A stretch of 64,000 nt of DNA. It comes from Chromobacterium alkanivorans. Its GTDB lineage: Bacteria > Pseudomonadota > Gammaproteobacteria > Burkholderiales > Chromobacteriaceae. The DNA is taken from the NCBI RefSeq assembly GCF_016937655.1, contig NZ_JAFHKL010000020.1, positions 1 through 64,000 of the forward strand. Direction: 5' to 3'. The notes below the pieces were generated by a model. That model had not been told where the DNA came from and made no database searches. It was given only the letters and a program-made list of their open reading frames with translations. The position numbers and the translations under genes are program-made. This document shows, one piece after another, positions 40,351 to 50,776 of this stretch. Position 1 is the first letter of the stretch, and each line of letters opens with the position of its first letter.

Positions 40351-43209
40351 ATGAAGCAGGAAAACATCGCCGCCATGACCGAGCAGGACATCTCCCGCGA
40401 GGTGCTGCTGGAAAAATACGCCAAGAACGGCGAACACAGCGTGAGCGAAGTGCGCCTGCGCGTGGCCAAGGCGCTGGCGGCGCTGGAAAGCGAACCGGCG
40501 CGTTTCGAGCCGCTGTTCTATCAAGCGCTGGAAAACGGCTTCATTCCCGGCGGCCGCATCAACTCCGCCGCCGGCACCGATCTGCGCGCCACCTTGATCA
40601 ATTGCTTCGTGCAGCCGGTGGGCGATTCGGTGTCCGAAACCGAAAACGGCAAGGTGGGCATTTACGAGGCGCTGCTGCAGGCGGCGGAAACCATGCGCCG
40701 CGGCGGCGGCGTCGGCTACAACTTCTCGCGCATCCGCCCCAAGGGCGCGCGCGTCAAGGGCACCAATAGCCGCGCCTCCGGCCCGGTGTCCTATATGCGG
40801 GTGTTCGACCGCAGCTGCGAGACGGTGGAATCCGCCGGCGCGCGCCGCGGCGCCCAGATGGGGGTGCTGGACATTTCCCACCCGGACGTGGAGGAATTCA
40901 TCCACGCCAAGGACCAGGGCGATCTGCGCAATTTCAACATCTCGGTGGGCGTGTCCGACGACTTCATGCGCGCGGTGGAGGCGGACGCCGCCTGGGAGCT
41001 GACTCACGCGGTGGAACCGTCGTCCGACGCTTTCCCCGGCAGCTATCAGCGCGAGGACGGCCTGTGGGTCTACCGCGCGGTGCCGGCGCGCGAACTGTGG
41101 AGGCAGATCATGGCCTCCACCTACGACCACGCCGAGCCGGGCGTGCTGTTCATGACCCGCATCAATCAGGACAACAATCTGTCCTATTGCGAGGTGATCG
41201 AGTCCACCAACCCCTGCGGCGAGCAGCCCTTGCCGGATTACGGCTGCTGCGACCTGGGCTCCATCAATCTGTGCCGCCACGTGCGCCAGCCGTTTGGCGA
41301 CAAGCCCAGCTTCGACTTCAAGAGCTTCGAGAAAGTGGTGCGCATGTCGGTGCGCATGCTGGACAATGTGCTGGACCTGACGGTGTGGCCGCTGGAAGAA
41401 CAACAGCGCGAGGCCCAGTCCAAGCGCCGCGTCGGCCTGGGCTTCACCGGCCTGGGCGACGCGCTGATCATGCTGAAGATACGCTATGACAGCGAGGAGG
41501 GCCGCCGCTTCGCCAGCCGCATTTCCGAGGCGATGCGCGACGCCGCCTACGACGCCTCGGTGGACCTCGCTATCGAGAAGGGCGGCTTCCCGCTGTTCGA
41601 CGCCGACGCCTACCTGGCCGCGCCGCATTGCGCCAGCCGGCTGCCGGAGGCGATCAAGGCGCGCATCCGCAAGCACGGCATCCGCAACTCGCATTTGTTG
41701 TCCATCGCGCCCACCGGCACCATTTCGCTGGCCTTCGCCGACAACGCCTCCAACGGCATCGAGCCGCCGTTCTCCTGGTTCTACACCCGCAAGAAGCGCA
41801 TGGCCGACGGCGGCCAGCAGGAATACCTGGTGGAAGACCACGCCTATCGCGTCTACCGGATGCAGGGCGGCGACACCAACGCCTTGCCGGACTACTTCGT
41901 CTCCGCGCTGGAAATGAGCGCGCTGGACCATATGCGCATGGTGGCGGCGGTGGCGCCCTATATCGACACCGCCATTTCCAAGACGGTGAACGTGCCGGGC
42001 GATTACCCCTTCGACGATTTCGAAAGCCTGTACCTGGAGGCTTGGCGCGCCGGCCTGAAGGGCATCACCACCTACCGTCCCAACAATGTGCTGGGCTCGG
42101 TGTTGTCGGTGGAGCCGGCCAAGCCCAACGCCGCCACGCCGCAGGACCTGTCCGGCAGCGGCGACGGCGATCCGGACCGCCGCGTGGTGCTCAACACCGC
42201 GCCGACGCCGGCGCTGTCCAGCCTGAAATGGCCGAACCGGCCCAAGCTGAAGGAAGGCAACCCGTCGTGGACCTTCATGGTGGAAGGCGACGCCGGCGAT
42301 TTCGCCGTGGTGGTGGGCCATGTGGAGAACGGGCGGACATCGCCGTTCGAATGCTGGGTCAACGCCACCGAGGAACAGCGCGGTCTGGGCGCGGTGGCCA
42401 AGACCCTGTCCATGGACATGCGCTGCCGCGACCACGGCTGGCTGGCGGCCAAGCTGGACGCGCTGTCGCACACCAACGGCGACAAACGCTATGTGTTCGA
42501 TCTGGGCGAGCGCACCGTCTACGCCACCTCGGCCTCGGCGGCACTGGGCAAGGTGGTGCGCCACCGCGTCGAGCAATTGGGCGCGCTGCCGGCGGACCAG
42601 AACGAGCCGACGCCGGTGATGGACGCGCTGTTCGCGCGCAAGGAGCCTAAGTCCGGCACCGACGGCACCATGAGCTGGTCGGTGGACGTCAGCAATCCGC
42701 AAACCGGCGACGACTTCGTGCTCTTCATCAAGGAACTGGTGCTGCCCAACGGTCAGCGGCGGCCGTATTCGATGTGGCTGGCCGGCGCCTACCCGCGCGA
42801 ACTGGACGGCCTGTGCAAGATGCTGAGCCTGGACATGCGGGTGATAGACCCCGCCTGGATCGGCCTCAAGCTGCGCAAGCTGCTGAGCTACGCCGAGCCG
42901 CAGGGCGATTTCTTCGCCCGCATTCCCGGCGTGGAGAAGTCGCAGAGCTGGCCGTCCACCGTCGCCTATCTGGCGCAGCTGATCATCCACCGCTACGCGA
43001 TGCTGGGGGTGCTGACCGAGGAAGGCGTGCCGCTGGAAGAAATGGGGGTGATGGTGCCGGAGCAGAGCGATCTGTTCAGCCCGGAAGCCAGCGCGGCCTT
43101 GAAGCAGGTGCCGGGCAAACCGTGCCCGGAATGCGGCAACCACGCCTTGATCAAGAAAGACGGCTGCGAGTTCTGCACCGCCTGCGGCCACGTGGGCGCT
43201 TGCGGTTGA
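40351..43209 (+). CDS. nrdJ: Adenosylcobalamin-dependent ribonucleotide reductase (class II)
   Basis: 952 aa. The ATG at 40351 has AGAGGA upstream; the longer frame covers the leader. The catalytic barrel (about 60-560) shows Cys85 (L-I-N-C-F-V-Q), G-G-G-V-G-Y-N-F-S, the N-P-C-G-E motif (Asn287, Cys289, Glu291) and A-P-T-G-T-I-S. The C-terminal part has two successive TSCPD-like repeats (about 630-740 and 770-890) and a zinc-ribbon tail with C-P-E-C ... C-x-x-C ... C. It reduces ribonucleotides with B12 and no oxygen. FNR and NrdR sites precede it. No partner subunit is needed or seen. Confidence 0.95.
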   Translation: MKQENIAAMTEQDISREVLLEKYAKNGEHSVSEVRLRVAKALAALESEPARFEPLFYQALENGFIPGGRINSAAGTDLRATLINCFVQPVGDSVSETENGKVGIYEALLQAAETMRRGGGVGYNFSRIRPKGARVKGTNSRASGPVSYMRVFDRSCETVESAGARRGAQMGVLDISHPDVEEFIHAKDQGDLRNFNISVGVSDDFMRAVEADAAWELTHAVEPSSDAFPGSYQREDGLWVYRAVPARELWRQIMASTYDHAEPGVLFMTRINQDNNLSYCEVIESTNPCGEQPLPDYGCCDLGSINLCRHVRQPFGDKPSFDFKSFEKVVRMSVRMLDNVLDLTVWPLEEQQREAQSKRRVGLGFTGLGDALIMLKIRYDSEEGRRFASRISEAMRDAAYDASVDLAIEKGGFPLFDADAYLAAPHCASRLPEAIKARIRKHGIRNSHLLSIAPTGTISLAFADNASNGIEPPFSWFYTRKKRMADGGQQEYLVEDHAYRVYRMQGGDTNALPDYFVSALEMSALDHMRMVAAVAPYIDTAISKTVNVPGDYPFDDFESLYLEAWRAGLKGITTYRPNNVLGSVLSVEPAKPNAATPQDLSGSGDGDPDRRVVLNTAPTPALSSLKWPNRPKLKEGNPSWTFMVEGDAGDFAVVVGHVENGRTSPFECWVNATEEQRGLGAVAKTLSMDMRCRDHGWLAAKLDALSHTNGDKRYVFDLGERTVYATSASAALGKVVRHRVEQLGALPADQNEPTPVMDALFARKEPKSGTDGTMSWSVDVSNPQTGDDFVLFIKELVLPNGQRRPYSMWLAGAYPRELDGLCKMLSLDMRVIDPAWIGLKLRKLLSYAEPQGDFFARIPGVEKSQSWPSTVAYLAQLIIHRYAMLGVLTEEGVPLEEMGVMVPEQSDLFSPEASAALKQVPGKPCPECGNHALIKKDGCEFCTACGHVGACG

Positions 43210-43233
43210 GCATTAAACGGGTCGACTAAATGC

Positions 43234-43265
43234 AATGGCCCCGGCGTTTGCCGGGGCCATTGTCG
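43234..43265 (+). terminator. Terminator of nrdJ
   Basis: AATGGCCCCGGC / GCCGGGGCCATT 12-bp stem with a GTTT loop, then TGTCGTTT. It also serves the convergent gene ending at 43279. Confidence 0.85.
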
Positions 43266-43278
43266 TTTGGGGCAAGCG

Positions 43279-44139
43279 TCAATACAGCCCGTTTTGAACC
43301 GCCTTGCTGCGGCACTGCACATAGGGCAGGCCGTTGGGTTTGCCCGGGAAGGGATAGCTTTCCCCCACCTTGCTCAACATCGCCGCGCTGCTGCTCTTGC
43401 GTTGGGTTTTCTTGATCGCGGTCTTGATGGCGGCGGCGTCGCCGTCGACGAACAGCGCCAGGAAGCCGCCGTCCACTTCGGACAGCTGCACCGAGCGAAT
43501 CGGCAGGCCGCCGAAGTCATAGCCGCCCGGCAAGGTCACTTCATGCTCCCATACCTGGGTGGGCGTGGCGCCGGCGGCGGAGGCCAGCAGTTTGGCGACG
43601 CCGTTTTCGCTCAGATTCAGGTTGTGGCAGTTCAGCTGTGCCGCCAGGGCCTTGTTCTTGCCGGCGCCGGACTGGGCGCCGCCGGCGGTTTTGGCCAGGC
43701 GGTAATTGCCGTCGAAGGGCACGTCGCCGAAGGTGCTGGCGCAGCGGTCCATCTGCACTTGCACCGAGGCGGTTTGGGGCAGCACGCTCATGGTGCAGAT
43801 GCCTTCGCTATAGCGCCACTGCCCGCCGTTGGCTTGCAGCTGTCCGCTGCCGGAGCCGGAGCGCAGCTGGCCGGGTTTGCCTTTTTGCATGACCTCCAGC
43901 GCGAACTTGCCGTTGGGACGGATGGTCAGCGTGCGCTCGAACTGCTTGTCGGAACCATCGTAGACGCCAGGGGCTAGCGGGACGGCGGCACTGTCCGCGG
44001 CGGGGTCTTTTTGCAGCGCCTTCTTGATGCCGTCCTTGAGAATTGCGCCCAGGTCGAAGGTTTCGGCGTGGGCCGCCAGCGGCAGCGCCGCGGCCAGCGT
44101 CAGCGCGGCGGCGAAGCGTTTACGGTTTGAATGGGTCAT
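43279..44139 (-). CDS. Exported protein of unknown function
   Basis: 286 aa with a signal peptide (R-K-R-F-A-A-A-L-T-L-A-A-A-L-P-L-A-A-H-A, cut near 25). The mature part has a short helical region (L-G-A-I-L-K-D-G-I-K-K-A-L-Q-K) followed by beta-rich sequence and five cysteines. No family was recognised; periplasmic location is likely. It has its own promoter region of about 300 bp (AT-rich at its start) and converges on nrdJ. Confidence 0.7.
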   Translation of the reverse strand: MTHSNRKRFAAALTLAAALPLAAHAETFDLGAILKDGIKKALQKDPAADSAAVPLAPGVYDGSDKQFERTLTIRPNGKFALEVMQKGKPGQLRSGSGSGQLQANGGQWRYSEGICTMSVLPQTASVQVQMDRCASTFGDVPFDGNYRLAKTAGGAQSGAGKNKALAAQLNCHNLNLSENGVAKLLASAAGATPTQVWEHEVTLPGGYDFGGLPIRSVQLSEVDGGFLALFVDGDAAAIKTAIKKTQRKSSSAAMLSKVGESYPFPGKPNGLPYVQCRSKAVQNGLY

Positions 44140-44439
44140 GAAAGAGGCCGTTTAAGTGGCGTTGCGATGAGAAGGTGCCGGCGTATGCCTTGATTTTTTT
44201 AAATTTATCAGGACATTAGCATGCCGAACCGACGAAAACAACTTGGCGGCGGCGTGATAAAAACCAAGAAGCGGACAAACTGGCCTAAGGGCCTGTGCAC
44301 CGCCGTGCAAAAAGAATGGGGATGGTGAAAGGCTAGCGGAGCATGCGGCGCGCGCCCGGCAAGCTCCTATCCTAGGCACGGGCTTGGCGGGCGCGGTTTG
44401 CGACGGCGCGCGAAGGCGCGCCGGAAAGGGAGACGGCGC
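44140..44439. other. 300-bp gap between an exported protein gene and mgtE
   Basis: AT-rich near 44190-44215 (likely promoter of the minus-strand gene at 43279-44139), GC-rich hairpins near 44340-44430 that may end mgtE transcription. No gene seen. Confidence 0.4.
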
Positions 44440-45462
44440 TTAGGCCAGGTCGGAGATCACCAGCATGGCGATGTTGAAGTAAATCACCAGACCGGTGCCG
44501 TCGATGAAGGTGGCGATGAAAGGCGCGGACACCACGGCCGGGTCGATGCGCATCTTCTTCAAGAGCATCGGGATGATGGAGGACACGATGGCGCTCCAGA
44601 TGGTGATGGCGATCAGCGTCAAGCACACCACCAAGGCCACTTCGTCACCCACCCCCAGCATCCAGGCCCGTATCCAGGCCACCACGCCGATGGCCAGCGC
44701 AATCATGAAGGAGGTGGTCACCTCTTTGCGCAGCACGGTGCCGACATTGCGTAGGCTGACTTCGCCCATCGCCATCGCGCGCACCAGGGTGGAGGTGATC
44801 TGGGTGCCGCTGTTGCCGCCGGTGCCGATCAGCAGCGGAATGAAGAAGGCCAGCGCGATGGCGGCTTCCAACTGTTCTTCAAACACTTGCAGGATGGTGC
44901 TGGTGTAGGCTTCTGCGAAGAACAGCAGCAGCAGCCAGGGCAAGCGCTTTTTCCACAAGCTCCACGGGGAGCTTTCCAGGTACGGCGTTTCCAGCGGCAG
45001 GCTGGCGCCCTGGCGTTGAGCGTCGTCGGTGCCTTCGTCGCGGATCAGCGCGGCGATTTCCTTTTCATACAAGGCGCCCAACAGTTTGCCGCCGCTGACC
45101 ACAGGGGCGAGATCCACGCCCTTGTCTATCAGTTCCGGCACGATGTCGCGGCGTTGCTGATTGGGTTCGACCACAAAGGAGGTGGGGCCCATCAGCGCGG
45201 AAACAGGCAGCGTCGGGTCCGTTTCGGTCAGCAGGCGCTTGACCGAGAGCTGGCCGTGCAGGAAGCGGCTGCCGTCGATGACGAAAATCTGGGCGGGAAT
45301 GTCTTCGTCGCGCAGTTGCTTGAGCATGTGCTCGCGCGCCTCGCTGACTTTCATGTCGCGACTGAGGGTGATCAGCGAATCGCTCATGTAGGAAGCGACG
45401 GTTTCTTTCAGATTGACTTCGTTTGCCTGAGCGGTAGGCAGGGTGATGCTTGCAAAAGACAT
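44440..45462 (-). CDS. mgtE: MgtE-family magnesium channel
   Basis: 340 aa from the ATG at 45462; the longer frame runs into the riboswitch leader. The N-terminal cytoplasmic part (about 20-175) contains a CBS-domain pair but little of the usual MgtE N-domain, so this is a short form. The C-terminal membrane domain (about 195-340) has five hydrophobic segments with L-L-I-G-T-G-G-N-S-G-T-Q-I and the ion-pore motif P-F-I-A-T-F-I-D-G-T-G-L-V-I-Y-F. It imports Mg2+ when cytosolic Mg2+ is low. An M-box riboswitch precedes it. Confidence 0.93.
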   Translation of the reverse strand: MSFASITLPTAQANEVNLKETVASYMSDSLITLSRDMKVSEAREHMLKQLRDEDIPAQIFVIDGSRFLHGQLSVKRLLTETDPTLPVSALMGPTSFVVEPNQQRRDIVPELIDKGVDLAPVVSGGKLLGALYEKEIAALIRDEGTDDAQRQGASLPLETPYLESSPWSLWKKRLPWLLLLFFAEAYTSTILQVFEEQLEAAIALAFFIPLLIGTGGNSGTQITSTLVRAMAMGEVSLRNVGTVLRKEVTTSFMIALAIGVVAWIRAWMLGVGDEVALVVCLTLIAITIWSAIVSSIIPMLLKKMRIDPAVVSAPFIATFIDGTGLVIYFNIAMLVISDLA

Positions 45463-45553
45463 TTTGAGGTATTCCCCGTAAGCTGTTTTATAACCACAAA
45501 CAGTTGTCACAATGGGGGCGTAAACCAGAAGAGAGAGTGCAGAAAAGCTATCT

Positions 45554-45722
45554 CCGCGTCTAAGTTTTGGCACTATGCAACGTATCCCGACTGCATGCGG
45601 GAAGTCACTTTGGGCTATACCTTAATCCGATAAAGCCTGTCCTAACCTTGGGCGTCTCTCGACGTCGTCAGATCAGTGACCTGTGTTTGCATAGGAGCCT
45701 CGCCGAACGAGACACTGCATCT
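45554..45722 (-). ncRNA. M-box (ykoK) magnesium riboswitch
   Basis: Read on the minus strand, the leader has GGCGAGGCTCCTATGCAAAC near its 5' end, GTCGAGAGACGCC in the middle, and GCAGTCGGGAT then AGTGCCAAAACTTAGACGC at the 3' end. These match the conserved blocks of the M-box aptamer (GAGGCUCCU, GUC-x-A-x-AGACGCC, GCAGCUGGAU, AGUGCUAAAGCU) in order and spacing. It lies about 90 bases before mgtE. In low Mg2+ the aptamer is open and the gene is expressed. The expression platform may be the AGCTGTTT/AAACAG hairpin just before the start. Confidence 0.85.
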
Positions 45723-45724
45723 TA

Positions 45725-45864
45725 GAACCTGTTCAATGTCTGCTGCGCTTCAGCGATACGGCGTTGAAAACGTCTTCAGAATGCTCATGTACCATCTGTA
45801 CATTCCGCTTCTTCAGCCGTTTTCGCCTTGTCTCGCCCTTGCTCGCGATACTTTGAACAGGCTC
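45725..45864 (+). repeat. MITE-like repeat, copy R4
   Basis: 140 bp, ends GAACCTGTTCAA / TTGAACAGGCTC. It directly abuts the M-box riboswitch on the side where the mgtE promoter must lie, so it may supply or separate that promoter. Confidence 0.9.
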
Positions 45865-46265
45865 TTAGAACCGTTGATCCGTGCCTAGTGACCGCGTTGC
45901 GGTTTGGGCGGGATCATATTCACGATTCTGAATGGAAGGCCGGGCGCATGGCCTGGCTTCCGGCGCCGGACTCGACGCCGCTCTACGGCGGTGCGTCGCG
46001 CTGGGCGCGGTTTGATAAAACGGTCACCTCCTTCGCTGTGTTTGGGACTGCGGTTTCGGGAGCGCGGGCGGGCGGCGTGCGCCGCCTGCCTGCGCCGTCT
46101 TCGTCGCGGCGGTGTCATGGTGCAGTGCAGTAGAGCCGCGACGAATAACAGTTATGAAAGAGGGGGTATCAAGTAGTTCCGTAATTTTTCACACTTTGTG
46201 TAATAAAACTCGTTTGCATGAATATTTTCTTTAAACATGCCATACGCCAGCCGCTTTGATGCCGA
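45865..46265. other. Intergenic region between repeat R4 and the chemoreceptor gene
   Basis: About 400 bases with no gene. GC-rich to 46130, then AT-rich. It lies downstream of the chemoreceptor (minus strand) and upstream of the mgtE leader. Nothing else recognised. Confidence 0.4.
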
Positions 46266-47852
46266 TCACATATGTTTTTCGAATTGGCTGACCAGGCGGC
46301 GCAGATCGCTGGCGGTGGTGTGCAGCTTTTGCGCCACTTGAAGCGTGGCGGCGATGCTGTGGCTGTTCTGCTCGGTGAGGGTGCTCATGGTCTCCATGCT
46401 CTGAGCCACCTCGGTGGAGGCGGACGACTGCTGCTGCAGCATATTGGCCACGCTGGAGGAGGACTCCGCCACTTTTTCGTTGGCGTTGCGGATTGCTTCC
46501 AGACCCTGGGCCGCGGCCTGTATCGTTTCTTCGGCGGTATGGACCTTGTTCACCGCCGCCTTCACTTCCTCCAGCGCTTCCTGCGAGCGTTCGCGCAGAA
46601 AGCTCACCGATTGTTCGATCTCCAGCGTGTTGCCGGCGGTGCGTTCCGCCAGCTTGCGTACCTCGTCGGCCACCACGGCGAAGCCGCGGCCTTGCTCGCC
46701 GGCGCGCGCCGCTTCTATCGCCGCGTTCAAGGCCAGTAGATTGGTCTGGTTGGCGATGTCCTTGATCACGCCGGTGACGGTGTTGATCGAATCCACCGAC
46801 TGTTCCAGCTTGATGATGATGTCGCGAGTGCAGGATACCTCGCTGACCACCGCCTGGGCCGCCTGGCGGGTGTCGCTCATCTGCGCCTCGCCCTGGCTGG
46901 CCAGTTCGGTGGCCTGGTCGGCGAACTCGGCGCCGGTGCGGGTAGATTGCGAGATCTCGTTGACCGACACCGACAGTTGCTGCAAGGCGGCCGCCACCCG
47001 GGTGATGCCTTCCAGCGTGGATTCGCCGCGGGCGTTCAGCGATTCGGCCTCGGCGTGGGTGGCGGTGGCGGCCTCGCTGACATCCTCGGCGCCGGCGACG
47101 ACGTCGGCGAGAATGGCGCGCAGATGGATGCGCAGGGTTTCCATCTCTTCCAGCACCGCGCGCGGCTCGCGCGCGCCGGCCGGCGGAATCGGCGCGCTGA
47201 AGTCGCCCTCGGCCAGCCGCATCAGCGCTCGCCGCGCCGCGTCTATCGGCCGCGCCAGCCTGCGCCCGGCAAGATAGGAGGCGGCCAGCGCCCACGCCGC
47301 GGCCAGCGCCAGCAGCGTCAGCCGCAACGGGCCGTCGGCGGCCGCGCCGGCCAGGATCAGCGCCGCGGCGGGCAGTTGCGCGCACAGCAGCAGCCAGGCG
47401 GTCGTCGGCGGGGCCGCGTGGCGGGTTTCCGGAAACGCCTGGCGCCGCTCGCGGACGCGGGCGTAAAGCTGCTCCGCCTCGGCGGTTTGCTGCTTGGACG
47501 GCGCGCTGCGCACCGACATGTATCCCACCGGCCGGCCGCCCTCGCAGATCGGCGTGACATAGGCCTCCACCCAGTAGAAATGCCCTTGCTTGGTGCGGTT
47601 CTTGACCAGCCCCTTCCAGGGGCGGCCCGTCTTGATGGTGCTCCAGAGGTCGTCGAAGGCGGCCTGCGGCATGTCCGGGTGGCGCACGACATTGTGCGGC
47701 TGCCCGATCAGTTCTTCTTCGCTGAAGCCGCTGATGTCGATGAAGGCGCGGTTGGCGTAAGTGATCTGGCCTTTCAGATCGGTCTTGGTGACGATGGGGC
47801 GGTGGGGCAGCAAGAACACCTCGGTGCCATCCACGGGAAGATTGCTTCGCAT
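46266..47852 (-). CDS. PAS-domain methyl-accepting chemotaxis protein (Aer-like)
   Basis: 528 aa from the ATG at 47852, where AGGAGG lies 6 bases upstream. An N-terminal PAS domain (about 10-125) has [14 protein letters not shown] and the Aer-type block [13 protein letters not shown]. Two membrane helices follow near 155-200 with almost no periplasmic loop, then a HAMP-like stretch. The signalling hairpin core near 360-395 is [24 protein letters not shown] split over the tip. The sensor is therefore cytoplasmic, as in redox/energy taxis receptors. It diverges from the REC-EAL gene. Confidence 0.93.
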   Translation of the reverse strand: MRSNLPVDGTEVFLLPHRPIVTKTDLKGQITYANRAFIDISGFSEEELIGQPHNVVRHPDMPQAAFDDLWSTIKTGRPWKGLVKNRTKQGHFYWVEAYVTPICEGGRPVGYMSVRSAPSKQQTAEAEQLYARVRERRQAFPETRHAAPPTTAWLLLCAQLPAAALILAGAAADGPLRLTLLALAAAWALAASYLAGRRLARPIDAARRALMRLAEGDFSAPIPPAGAREPRAVLEEMETLRIHLRAILADVVAGAEDVSEAATATHAEAESLNARGESTLEGITRVAAALQQLSVSVNEISQSTRTGAEFADQATELASQGEAQMSDTRQAAQAVVSEVSCTRDIIIKLEQSVDSINTVTGVIKDIANQTNLLALNAAIEAARAGEQGRGFAVVADEVRKLAERTAGNTLEIEQSVSFLRERSQEALEEVKAAVNKVHTAEETIQAAAQGLEAIRNANEKVAESSSSVANMLQQQSSASTEVAQSMETMSTLTEQNSHSIAATLQVAQKLHTTASDLRRLVSQFEKHM

Positions 47853-48191
47853 TGCCGACCTCCTGCTTGACGTTGCCGGGAAACGACGCCGGCGGCGGAT
47901 CGGCGCGGCCGTCCGCCGGCGGCGCCGAAGGCGATCATTCAATTTGGGTCAATCCAGGCGAAACCCGTCGTTTGCAATGCTATTTGCTTGATTGGGATGG
48001 AATTTCGTCTTGGCGGCCTCCAATGCAGATATAGAACAAAAGCGCGGTCGCATGCGGCAAAGTTTGATGCGCGCTTGATAAAAGCGCGGCGGCAAGGTTT
48101 GGAAATTTCCCGGCAAATTCAGCATCTTCCTATTTATTTAGCCGGGCTCGGCTGAGGAGAATAGCGCTCCGACTGGGACAGGAAACAGGAC
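47853..48191. other. Divergent promoter gap, chemoreceptor to REC-EAL gene
   Basis: 339 bases without a gene. GC-rich near 47880-47930, AT-rich from 47950 to 48150. No clear sigma-28 or FNR site was found. Confidence 0.45.
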
Positions 48192-49397
48192 ATGGAACCG
48201 ATAATCTCCAAACCCGGCCCGGCGCCGATGCGGGTTTTGATCGTGGACGATCACGACGTGCAGCGTTGCGCCTTGAGCCAGGCTCTGCGTCAAGTGGGCA
48301 TCGATCACATCGACGAAGCGTGCGACGGCGTCGACGCGCTTGAGCGGCTCAAGCGCCGCCGCTACGACTTGATGATCAGCGATCTCAATATGCCGGGCAT
48401 GGACGGCATCCTGCTGCTGCGCCATCTGGCCGGCTTGCAGGCGGTGCCCCCCATCGTGTTCAACAGCTCTATGTCCAAGGACATGCTGATGGGGGCCTAC
48501 CGCGTGGCCGCGTTTCACAATCTGCCGGTGATCGGCAGCCTGAACACGCCTTTGTCCATGGAGCAGCTATGCAGGTTGTGGCAGGCGGTCGCGCGCCGGC
48601 CTGGGTGGAACGAGGCGTCGCCGGGCTTTGGCCGCCAGGACTTGGAGCGCGCGCTGCGGCGCGGCGAGATCCTGCCCTGGTATCAGCCGCAGGCGGACCC
48701 CAGGCTGTTGCGGGTGATGGGGATGGAGGCGTTGGCGCGCTGGCGGCATCCGGAGCTGGGCGTGCTGGAGCCTTCGGCTTTTTTGCCCAGCCTGGAACGC
48801 TATGGCCTGGACGAGGCCTTGTTCTTCACCATCTTCCACGCCGTGGCGGAGGATTATCGCCGCTGGAGCGAACAGGCGACGCTGTCCGGGCTCAGGGTGT
48901 CGATCAACCTGACCGCCAAGCAGTTCTGCAGCCCGGAACTGCCGTCCAGCCTGGCCGCCGCCGCGGAGGAGCAGGGCATGGCGCCGGCCTTGATCACGCT
49001 GGAGCTGACGGAAACCCAGCGGCTCAAAAACATCTATCAGGCGCTGGAAAACGTGATGAGGCTGCGCATGGCGGGCTTTCGCGTGTCTTTGGACGATGTG
49101 GGCTGTGGCTACAACGGCGTGCAGCACCTGCGCGAGCTGCCGGTGAACACGATCAAGATAGACCGCTCGCTGGTGGCCGGCGCCGCCGGCGACAGCGTAG
49201 CGCGGGAGATTCTCGAGTCCACCGTCCAGCTGGCCCAGGACCGCAATATCCAGGTGGTGGCCGAAGGCGTCAGCGAAGAGGCGGACTTGCAATTGATGCT
49301 GAAGCTGGGAGTGGATTACGTGCAGGGCTATTTGCTGGGCAAGCCGATGCCGGCCGACGAGGTGCTTGCGTATCTGCGTCGGCGCGGGCAAGGCTGA
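48192..49397 (+). CDS. Response regulator with EAL phosphodiesterase output
   Basis: 401 aa. Receiver domain (about 12-130) with the acidic pair V-D-D-H, phospho-acceptor Asp in M-I-S-D-L-N-M-P-G-M-D-G and the later K position. EAL domain (about 150-398) with the metal/catalytic residues: E in M-E-A-L-A-R-W, N in S-I-N-L-T-A-K-Q, E in L-E-L-T-E-T, the pair L-D-D-V-G-C-G-Y, K in I-K-I-D-R-S, E in V-A-E-G-V and Q-G-Y-L. It should hydrolyse c-di-GMP to pGpG when phosphorylated, promoting motility. No histidine kinase is adjacent. Repeat R5 begins directly after its stop codon. Confidence 0.93.
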   Translation: MEPIISKPGPAPMRVLIVDDHDVQRCALSQALRQVGIDHIDEACDGVDALERLKRRRYDLMISDLNMPGMDGILLLRHLAGLQAVPPIVFNSSMSKDMLMGAYRVAAFHNLPVIGSLNTPLSMEQLCRLWQAVARRPGWNEASPGFGRQDLERALRRGEILPWYQPQADPRLLRVMGMEALARWRHPELGVLEPSAFLPSLERYGLDEALFFTIFHAVAEDYRRWSEQATLSGLRVSINLTAKQFCSPELPSSLAAAAEEQGMAPALITLELTETQRLKNIYQALENVMRLRMAGFRVSLDDVGCGYNGVQHLRELPVNTIKIDRSLVAGAAGDSVAREILESTVQLAQDRNIQVVAEGVSEEADLQLMLKLGVDYVQGYLLGKPMPADEVLAYLRRRGQG

Positions 49398-49540
49398 GAA
49401 CCTGTTCAAAGTCAGCTGCGCTTCGTCAGGCGTTGCACGGGGAGTATGAGCTCAAAATGCTCATGTGCCACGTGCACATTCCGCTTTTTCGCTGGTTTTC
49501 GCCTTGCCTCGCCCTTGCTCGCGTGACTTATGGCAGGTTC
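49398..49540 (+). repeat. MITE-like repeat, copy R5
   Basis: 143 bp, the most diverged copy; ends GAACCTGTTC and GGCAGGTTC. It starts on the base after the REC-EAL stop and ends 10 bases before the nnrS stop, filling the convergent gap. Confidence 0.85.
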
Positions 49541-49550
49541 TGGGAAAGAC

Positions 49551-50750
49551 TCAGCCCGGCTTGCCGTCGGAGCGCGGTCGCCAGTAACTGGGAAGGAAGG
49601 CGCGCCCCCAGGCCGCCAGCGTCAGCAGCCAGCCTATCGCCGCCGCGCCGTACAGCCAGCCGGACCAGACGCCGGGCAGCATCTCGGTGGCCACCCGGGT
49701 CAGCGCCAGCCAGTGAGCGGCCAGATAGAGCCGCCACAAGCCGGGGCCGGCCTGCAGCGCTTGGCCGGAATGGCCCAGCGTCACCCGCGACACGAAGGCG
49801 ATCATCATGGTCAGGAAGAAGCCGACGGTGAGCGCGTGCAAGGCCGCCAGCGCCAGCCGCGGCGACGCCAGCCAGCCGTTGAGCGCGTACAGCCCGAAAC
49901 CGACGGGCAGCCAGGCGAAAGCCAGGTGCAGCATGCCCAGCAGCCGCACCCGCAATGCCGCCGCCAGTCGCCAGCGCCAGCTGACGTAAGTCAGCAAGAC
50001 GGCCATCGCCGCGTCCAGCGGCCAACTGGGCAGGCCGAAGCCGTCCAACAGGCCGTGGCCCAGCGAGCCGGCCAGCAGGGCGGCCAGCAGCCAGCCCGGC
50101 CGCCACGGCTGGTACTGAGGCAGCGCGTTGGCGGAGAAGAAGGGCAGCATGCGGTGGCTGACGCTCAGAAACACCGGCAGCAGAAAACCCCACAGCGCCA
50201 GATTGCGCATCCACAGCCAGGCTTGGCCGTCCTGAAAGATCAGCCAGTAAGCGCCGGCCAGCAGCGCCAGCGCGCCGCAAAACAGCGCGGCCAGCACCGC
50301 GCAGGCGTGGCGGCGGTCCGGCTGCGGGCTGGCCAGCAGCAGGCAGGCGAAAGTCAGCGCCAGGCCGCTGAAGCCCAGCGTGTACATAATGTGGCCGGCC
50401 AGCGTCCAGGCCAGGCCCAGCCACAGTCCGGTGAGCCACAGCAGCAGGCCGACGACCATCAACGCCGGCACGCCGACGAAGATGAGGCGGCCGGGCGGCT
50501 CCACGCCCAGCCAGCGCGGACCGGCAGTGAACAGAAAGCCGGTCATGAACAGCGGGAAGAAGCCGAACAGCATCAGGAAGCCGTGGGCCAGCGAGGAGGG
50601 CACGGCCAACGCGGCGTGGACGCCGAGCAGGCGGCTGGCCAGTTCGGCGCTCCAGGCGGCCAGCAGCAGGATGGCGAACAGCATGCCGGGCAGAAAGGCG
50701 GCGCGGTGCGGCGCCTGGGCCAGCATCGCCGCGGGGCGGAGGTGTTTCAT
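49551..50750 (-). CDS. nnrS: NnrS family haem-copper membrane protein
   Basis: 399 aa with about twelve hydrophobic segments. NnrS family blocks are H-A-L-T-V-G-F-F-L-T-M-M-I-A-F-V-S-R-V-T-L-G-H-S-G, V-S-H-R-M-L-P-F-F and H-G-F-L-M-L-F-G-F-F-P-L-F-M-T-G-F-L. The repeated histidines bind haem and copper in the characterised member. The protein protects against nitric oxide and RNS during anaerobic respiration. The family is controlled by FNR/NnrR-type regulators, and an FNR-like box lies at the class II position. Confidence 0.9.
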   Translation of the reverse strand: MKHLRPAAMLAQAPHRAAFLPGMLFAILLLAAWSAELASRLLGVHAALAVPSSLAHGFLMLFGFFPLFMTGFLFTAGPRWLGVEPPGRLIFVGVPALMVVGLLLWLTGLWLGLAWTLAGHIMYTLGFSGLALTFACLLLASPQPDRRHACAVLAALFCGALALLAGAYWLIFQDGQAWLWMRNLALWGFLLPVFLSVSHRMLPFFSANALPQYQPWRPGWLLAALLAGSLGHGLLDGFGLPSWPLDAAMAVLLTYVSWRWRLAAALRVRLLGMLHLAFAWLPVGFGLYALNGWLASPRLALAALHALTVGFFLTMMIAFVSRVTLGHSGQALQAGPGLWRLYLAAHWLALTRVATEMLPGVWSGWLYGAAAIGWLLTLAAWGRAFLPSYWRPRSDGKPG

Positions 50751-50776
50751 CGCGGACTCGGGGGTGTGGGCGCCTC

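Noticed and set aside
45885..46176. Small open frames between repeat R4 and the chemoreceptor gene
   Set aside because: Low-complexity Arg/Pro-rich translations on both strands, no ribosome sites.
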